This document shows, piece after piece, positions 54,217 through 64,000 of a DNA stretch of 64,000 nt. This DNA is from Pogona vitticeps (lineage: Eukaryota; Chordata; Lepidosauria; Squamata; Agamidae), in the NCBI RefSeq assembly GCF_051106095.1, contig NC_135789.1:24671764-24735763 (forward strand), given 5' to 3'. Numbering within the stretch: the stretch's first letter is position 1; the number at the start of each line of letters is the position of its first letter. The position numbers and the translations under genes are program-made. The notes beneath the pieces were generated by a model. It saw nothing but the letters and a program-made list of their open reading frames with translations. It was not told the DNA's origin and searched no databases.

Positions 54217-54632
54217 AACCCTGCTGGAGGACCTCAGCCATCACGCAATGAATTCTGAAGGCGAAGATCCCGGAAATATCGTGCCCGCTGATCTTTGGTG
54301 CAACCCTTGGTATTCCCCTCGTTGGTTTCTGGGAGATGCTCCTTACGGGACTGGACTGACTTGATTCACCTGAGCGGAAAGCTGGACCGGCTCCATCTCG
54401 CCATTTAACCTAACCACCTGGAGGTAGCAAAAAACGGTGTTTCTGTGTTAAGGGAAGAGTTGTCACCTTAATAACACGTATGCTCAAGGAGAATCGGAAA
54501 AGATTCAAAGTCTTGTTGGGGCAATTCAGCTCATGTGAGCAATCCTACGAACGTTATTTTGGAGTAAACCCTGCTGAGCCCAGGAGGATTTGCTTTGTGA
54601 GGAGATACACCAAAAATCGAGCTGCAACTCCC

Positions 54633-54638
54633 AATAAA
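54633..54638 (+). terminator. Candidate poly(A) signal of merlin-like gene
   Basis: AATAAA lies 417 nt after the proposed stop at 54216. A further plus-strand AATAAA at about 57006-57011 would give a longer 3' UTR. Confidence 0.5.
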
Positions 54639-54639
54639 T

Positions 54640-56880
54640 TCATTTTTAAAGAAGAACTTGCTCTAAGTTCTACTAAAAACAAGGCTATCCTGATGAATTA
54701 ACTGGAACGAGGCTCTGTGGATCTAAGAATCTGTATAAAGATGAATGTTCATAAATATCAGGACTAATATTGGTAAAGATTTCTGGAGCTAAATAAGACA
54801 GGGTCTTACATGAATTTTTACTCCAAAAATGCATTAGGGCTTATTTTCAGGGGATGTTTTTTTTTTCCAGATACAGCTATCTGCATTTATTCAAACGTAG
54901 TCCTGTCATCTTCTTCTGGTTGCTGCACAAGGGTGGAGGGTGGAGTTTCACTTAACAGGGGCTTATTTTTGGGTTAGGGCTTATATGATGAGCATCCTGA
55001 AAAATTATACTATGACTTATTTTCAGGTTAGGTCTTATTTTCAGGGAAACGGTACAATTATAAATACTGTATCATTTTTTAAAAAGTACATAAAAACACA
55101 CACGATTGGACAAAGGAAAAAATCTAAATTGCCAAAAGGCGCTAGTCTCTCGAAGAGATTTTGACCAACTGCATCTTGCGCATCTGTAACCCAACACACT
55201 TTCACTTCAGAAATGATTCTTTGCCACCTCTGGGACCAGAGCGGACCCATGTTTTTGCAAACGATTAACATGGCCCTACTCTTAGGTAAGGGCGCAGGAT
55301 AAGCCACTGTGTCAGAAGAGTCCAGGGGGCGCAGTGTTGTTATGCGCCCTCGTGTTGCATCTGAATTAGAGAGAACCTCACTCTCACGGCATGTGAAATA
55401 TTTAAGGAGTAGCTCACCCAGTGGCCCTCAGCCCCACGGCCAGGCAGGGAACCCAAATCTCCCGATTCCTGGCCCATCAACAGACTTTGGATGTTCCTGT
55501 TTACGAGCATTTGTATCTCACCCTGTAGTGGAAACTTAAGGTCAGTAAACCATCATGAAACAAGAAACCCAGACCAAAAAAAAAAAAAAAAAAGGCAAGA
55601 GAGGAAATATGAACAAGGCTACTTTTAATGACAGCGTCTCAAGACCTTACAATTGACATTTCTTAAAACCAAAGGAAAAAAAGGATTTTCCCTTCTGCCA
55701 GTGTGATTCTTTAATCAGCAAATAACACCATGGGAGAAATTCATTAACAAGGCTGGGGAATAACTAGGCCTGGCTGTTCCTTTCAAAGTGTTCTTAGTCT
55801 AAAAATTATTACACTCAGGGCTTTTTCTGTGAGCCAGTTTCCCTGAGAGGATGATGCCTTTTCTCTTCCTGTGGCTTCCGTGTTTCTTGGCCGTATTCCA
55901 GAGGCCAAATGGCCTGTGGGAACCACCTCAGAGTCCACGCCCTGCCTCCCTGCGCTGTCTTTTAAGGTTGATCCCCTCTGATCCTAGACCAAGAGGCCAG
56001 GTGGCTTAGCCGGGAAAATAAAAGTTGGAGCAGAGGCAGGGGATCTACAGTGTTTTCTGTCCTAGCTCATCAGGGCCGTCTCCTTGAATAGCATCAGATG
56101 GCTGAGTTTGCTTTTCTAGGCCACCTTCAGCCCACTGGAATGGAGGGGGGACACCCCTGACCAAATGCTGCTGTGGGCTGATGATTAGAAGCATGCCTGA
56201 TCTTCACAGAGGGCTCACCTAGTCAGGCCCGCTCTGTGTTTTTCCCGCTGCCACATTTCTTCTGATCAGGATCTCTACATCCTCACCCAGGCCCTAGAAC
56301 AGGGTGTCTTTCATGGCAGAGCGGCTGCAACGGGTGCCTGGCGGCGGGATTTTTAAAATCCAGAATGTAGGCAACGATTTATATTGTTGAGAGCTAGAGG
56401 AAAACAGCGGTGATCCCTAGAAGAGGCTTGGCAGCCGGCCCAATTTAAAGATTAAAAAATTACAGATATTCTACAGCATTATGCAAGCAGGGAAATGCAG
56501 GGGTGTTAAATGTCCCATATCTCCCCCCAGATGGGCTCCGCTTTGTGTGTCTGACTTCACACCAGTTTTGAGGTTGGTTGTGGAATGGGGTGTGTGTGTG
56601 TCGGGGCAAGGGAACACTTCCAGAATCATCCTTTCATCTTGCGTAGAATACTAGCCAGCATCACTTTCGGACCCCAAGCTCACTTAATGTTGAGTATTTG
56701 TAGAGGCTCAAGGTCCAGCAGCCTTCAAAGAGGCCATGGCTAACCCGCTGGCCATCTTTACAGAACCACATCACTCACGCTTTCACACGTACAGCAAAAC
56801 CCAACCCACCCAGATCATAAGGAGGGCAAGGTTCTTTTGAGCACAGTCAGCCTGACAATCAACTGGTCCTCAACCATTTG
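54640..56880. other. Intergenic between merlin-like gene and SBDS
   Basis: No coding exon is recognised. At 54830-55055 the words GGGCTTATTTTCAGG and GGTCTTATTTTCAGG recur, suggesting an old dispersed repeat. There is an A-run of about 19 at 55576-55594. The stretch 55600-56880 looks unique and may be 3' UTR of either neighbour. Confidence 0.5.
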
Positions 56881-56882
56881 GT

Positions 56883-56888
56883 TTTATT
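56883..56888 (-). terminator. SBDS: Candidate poly(A) signal of SBDS
   Basis: A minus-strand AATAAA lies about 820 nt beyond the SBDS stop at 57705, compatible with a 3' UTR of several hundred bases. Confidence 0.45.
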
Positions 56889-57704
56889 CCCAAAGCAAAC
56901 CGCACATCAGTACAATAAACAAGAAAACTACCCAGCCAAAATGAAGTGCCGTTTGTGTCACCATGAACCCCGCTGGCTCTTGGGAGAAGCCGGAAAACAC
57001 TCTGTGCAATAAATATGGATTTTTATATTAAGTAACTATAAACATTTTCTTCCCCCCAAATAAATCACCCGTACAACCCTTCCTGAATTCCGTGCCAGGT
57101 CAGTGCTTATAAAGTTCACCCACAGAAAAGAATGGGGAGCCAGATCCCAAGCTAGGGCGTCGGTGGCAGGATCCCAAGTCTTGCTAGAAAGGGAAACGCC
57201 AAGAAGGAGCTCCTCAATGCCCAGAGATGCCCCGATCCAGTGGTTTTTCAGCTGGACCCCCTAGCCCTAGCTGTCCCTGGGCTACCATGTGATCAAGGAA
57301 AGGCCATCCCATTATTCCACCATATGGTCCTTCCCAACAAACAACCCACAGGTCTCCAGCACGCCCTCGCTGCCGAAACACAAGGCCTCACCCTACTGGC
57401 CGCCACCACCCTCGGCACGCAGTTTGGCACTTTGCACATCGAACCCAGTTGCCAAGCACCCCCCCCCAACAAAACATGGCTAGTGTGGCACTGGAATCAA
57501 AGCAGCAGAGGGGGGGAGGAAGGCGAGGGGGCCGAGGTGGGCCTGCTAAAGTGCCTCCAATTACTGTCAGCCACCAAAGTTGGGGGGAGGGGAAGTGGGG
57601 AATAATACCCAAAGAAAACTTCAAAGCCAACTGGAAAAGAGCAAACGTCAACCCACGCAAGAAGGCTTCATTTAATAAGGGTCCCAGTGGGGGCGGCCCT
57701 CCCC

Positions 57705-62010
<4,306 letters not shown>

Positions 62011-62589
62011 GCGCACAAAAGTCTCCCCAGTCCTTCTCGACAGAGGGGTGTGGATGGGTGAAAGATCTGAGCCGAAAGCCATGGAAAGCAACGGAGCTTA
62101 CTTTAGAGTAGACCTGTTTCGGGAGCTTTTTCCCCCTTTCCTGGAGATCTTGTTTAGAACAAACCCCGCTTCTTTGGCTTTGAAAGTCTTTCCCCACCAA
62201 AATAACTTTACAGGTATATGGATGGTCGGCAGCGCAGCCTAGTGGTTACGCCCCCGCTGCTTGGTGGTGGGGATGCTGGGAGTTGTCGTTCCCCAGAAGT
62301 CCCTTTTCCAAAGTCTGGAAGGGGCTGTCCCCGCTCGAGAAGAGAGCTCGGCAGCCATGCATTCCTTTTATTCCAGCGAAACAATGGGAGGGACTTCGCT
62401 TTGCATCCGAGATGGCTGGATGGATAAATGAATAAATAAATAAATAAGGATGTGTGTTTTCAATAGGAAATTGGAAACACACGCACAAAGAGAGAGAGAG
62501 AGAGAAGGGGGAACTCCCCGACCTAGGAGGAGAGGAAAGCGTTCCTCTGTAGGCCTGAAAGGGTTAAAAAAACACCCCACGCCTTCCCA

Positions 62590-62654
62590 GCATGCCGAGC
62601 AAAGGGGGCGTGGCCCAAGATGGCCGCCTCCAGGCGGTCGTGGTCTCCTCGGGA
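62590..62654 (+). promoter_or_regulatory. TYW1: Probable TYW1 promoter and non-coding first exon
   Basis: A GC box/KLF-like GGGGGCGTGGCC and a YY1-type AAGATGGCCGCC (about 62617) precede CTCGGGA|GTAAGC, a good plus-strand splice donor at 62654/62655. It could join to the acceptor at 63650 before the TYW1 ATG. The SBDS and TYW1 starts would then be about 0.7 kb apart, back to back. Confidence 0.55.
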
Positions 62655-63097
62655 GTAAGCCCGGCTCCCCGCCTGCCCGGAGCCCCCTTCCTTCCCGGAG
62701 GGAATCCCTGGATCGAGGCCAGTCCAGGAGAGGAGACCCGGGGGTGGGGCGGGAGTCCGGTCGCAAGCAGGGATTCTCCTTACTTCCGAGGAAGCCCCCA
62801 CGGCAAGCAGCGGGCCTGTCTTCTGAGGAAGCGGGTCGAAGAGCCTTCCCTCCCCCAGGAACGCCCTTATTGTGAGAACCGGTAGGGAAACACGTGTTGA
62901 TCGCCCACATATGTGCAGTAACTTGTAACGCTGATCTACAAACAGAAAGGTTTGAGATCCATCCGTGCATCGGTATGTGGGTGCTTGTGGTGTGTACATA
63001 CACACACGTGTAGATAGACTGTACAGTATATTGCATATGTCAATGTGTGTGTGAGCGTATGCATCGATCGTGCAAGCATACCTAAAAAATAAAGAAG

Positions 63098-63320
63098 ACA
63101 AAAAGGTTGTGGCCCCTCAAAGTCTAACTGCTGTACAGTATTTTATTGTGAGCTTTCCTGGATCAAGTCCTCTTCCTAAGGCTTGTCCACAAAAAGCTCA
63201 CCTTCAAATATAGTAGGTGGTCTTTAGGGTACGACCAGTTTTTTGTCTTCTTTATTTTTATTTTTCTTGATATGGTAGCACAGACTAACATGACTGACTT
63301 TTTTCTCCCTCACACGCACA
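63098..63320. repeat. Fold-back dispersed repeat, second copy
   Basis: CAAAGTCTAACTGCTG and TTATTGTGAGCTTTCC are followed by an inverted AAAAAGCTCACCTTCAAATA and GGTGGTCTTTAGGG. This is the same architecture as 9478-9690. It lies in the presumed first intron of TYW1. Confidence 0.55.
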
Positions 63321-63652
63321 GAGAGACACTCACACAGGCTTTAGAAAGCGCTATCATGCAGCATCCATTTTTTATACATTCCCTTTTCAGCTAATGAATC
63401 CCAAGATACTTTAGCACAAAATCTCTGTCTGAAGTGCAAGTGTTATTATACAGTATGTTGATTGGTAAACCTTCGATGTAAGGGGGTGTCGATTTGGGAA
63501 CCCCTAAACAGACCCTGCTGTTCTACTTTGCAGCCCGGAGCAGGCTTCATGGCCAGGCTGAACGGGAGATTCATGGGACTTGCAGTTTTTCTAAGGGCTG
63601 CAAAGTGGGCATTCCTTGAGGATGATGGGCATGGTTGTGCTCTGTTTTAGAA

Positions 63653-63793
63653 ATGTCCCTGGAGGAGCCGTGGAGTGGTCTCCATGCCCACCTGACCTTC
63701 CTGTGGCTGAACCGATTTTACCTCTACTCCTGTGCTGCTTTAGGGATCAGTCTTTGGATCTGCCTCCAGTTGCTCCTTAAATCCAAAAAGCAG
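63653..63793 (+). CDS. TYW1: TYW1 first coding exon (gene continues right of window)
   Basis: This exon has acceptor CTGTTTTAG at 63650, ATG at 63653, 47 codons and donor CAG|GTATGT at 63793. The translation contains LHAHLTFLWLNRFYLYSCAA and LGISLWICLQLLLKSKK. That corresponds to the N-terminal hydrophobic segment of vertebrate TYW1, which in human contains, by memory, SLWINRFYIY and SISLWICVQ. TYW1 is a flavodoxin-fused radical-SAM 4-demethylwybutosine synthase. It builds the tricyclic base next to the anticodon of tRNA-Phe; the N-terminal segment probably anchors it to the ER. The flavodoxin and radical-SAM domains lie outside the window. An upstream in-frame ATG at 63635 lies in the intron and is discounted. 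Adjacent, divergent SBDS supports the call. Confidence 0.85.
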
Positions 63794-64000
63794 GTATGTC
63801 TGGATCTTTCTCATGTCTAGATGCTTTGGGAGCTAAATTCTCCCTGATGAGGCCTTATACTGCCCCTCCGGCTGCTCACCAGAAACGAACCAACTTCTGT
63901 GGGGTTTGGTTTATCCCAGCTGGGTTCAATTTTGGAAGTGCCCCTCTTTTCTCTGTTCCCAGTCATTCCAGGACGGTGCAGATGCCTAACCACAACTTTT

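Noticed and set aside
54940-55164. Small plus-strand ORF after the merlin-like gene
   Set aside because: It falls in a dispersed repeat with recurring CTTATTTTCAGG words and shows no conserved motif.
57240-57605. 121-codon plus-strand ORF next to the SBDS 3' end
   Set aside because: It has no homology that I recognise and lies antisense to the probable SBDS 3' UTR.

Overview
The window is amniote nuclear DNA, most probably from a squamate reptile (lizard or snake). The evidence is spliced vertebrate genes, a BovB (RTE) LINE with typical protein sequence, CR1 LINE remains, tRNA-derived SINEs of squamate style, hAT and Tigger MITEs, and very abundant microsatellites. The species cannot be named from this sequence alone. 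All gene calls rest on reading exon translations and splice sites by eye and comparing them with remembered family sequences; no alignment or search was run.

Layout. (1) 1-12.5 kb: NIPSNAP2 on the minus strand, 8 exons visible, with the last exons lying off the left edge; its CpG-rich promoter and first exon are at about 12.25-12.7 kb. A 5'-truncated BovB LINE sits in one intron. (2) 12.7-22 kb: intergenic DNA holding microsatellites, a Tigger-like MITE and one apparently whole, very young Ty3/gypsy LTR element (14713-20942). Its single 1489-codon ORF has integrase upstream of reverse transcriptase (Gmr1-type order). About 385 bp of flanking host sequence occurs on both sides of it. (3) 22.3-25.5 kb: MRPS17, minus strand, two coding exons plus a probable non-coding first exon. 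(4) 25.6-35.1 kb: intergenic and repeat-rich (RTE and CR1 LINE fragments, SINEs, a 94-bp palindrome, long simple repeats). (5) 35.2-54.2 kb: a merlin (NF2) family gene on the plus strand. Fourteen exons match NF2 exons 1 to 15 in order with nearly the same lengths, except that two visible boundaries differ slightly in size; two further candidate 3' exons end in a tail like merlin isoform 2. (6) 57.7-61.8 kb: SBDS, minus strand, five complete exons (250 aa). (7) 63.65-63.79 kb: first coding exon of TYW1, plus strand, divergent from SBDS; the rest lies off the right edge.

The most interesting result is the NF2-family gene. In mammals NF2 is neighbour to NIPSNAP1, head to head. Here an NF2 paralogue lies head to head with the NIPSNAP2-MRPS17 pair, beside SBDS and TYW1. 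That is the pattern expected if NIPSNAP1-NF2 and NIPSNAP2-NF2-like are the two products of one ancient block duplication, with the second merlin absent from the equivalent mammalian location. The genes are housekeeping genes of different processes (mitochondrial quality control, mitochondrial translation, 60S ribosome maturation, wybutosine tRNA modification, FERM/Hippo signalling); no joint pathway is implied. I found no evidence for a bacterial-type or otherwise wholly new system in this window.
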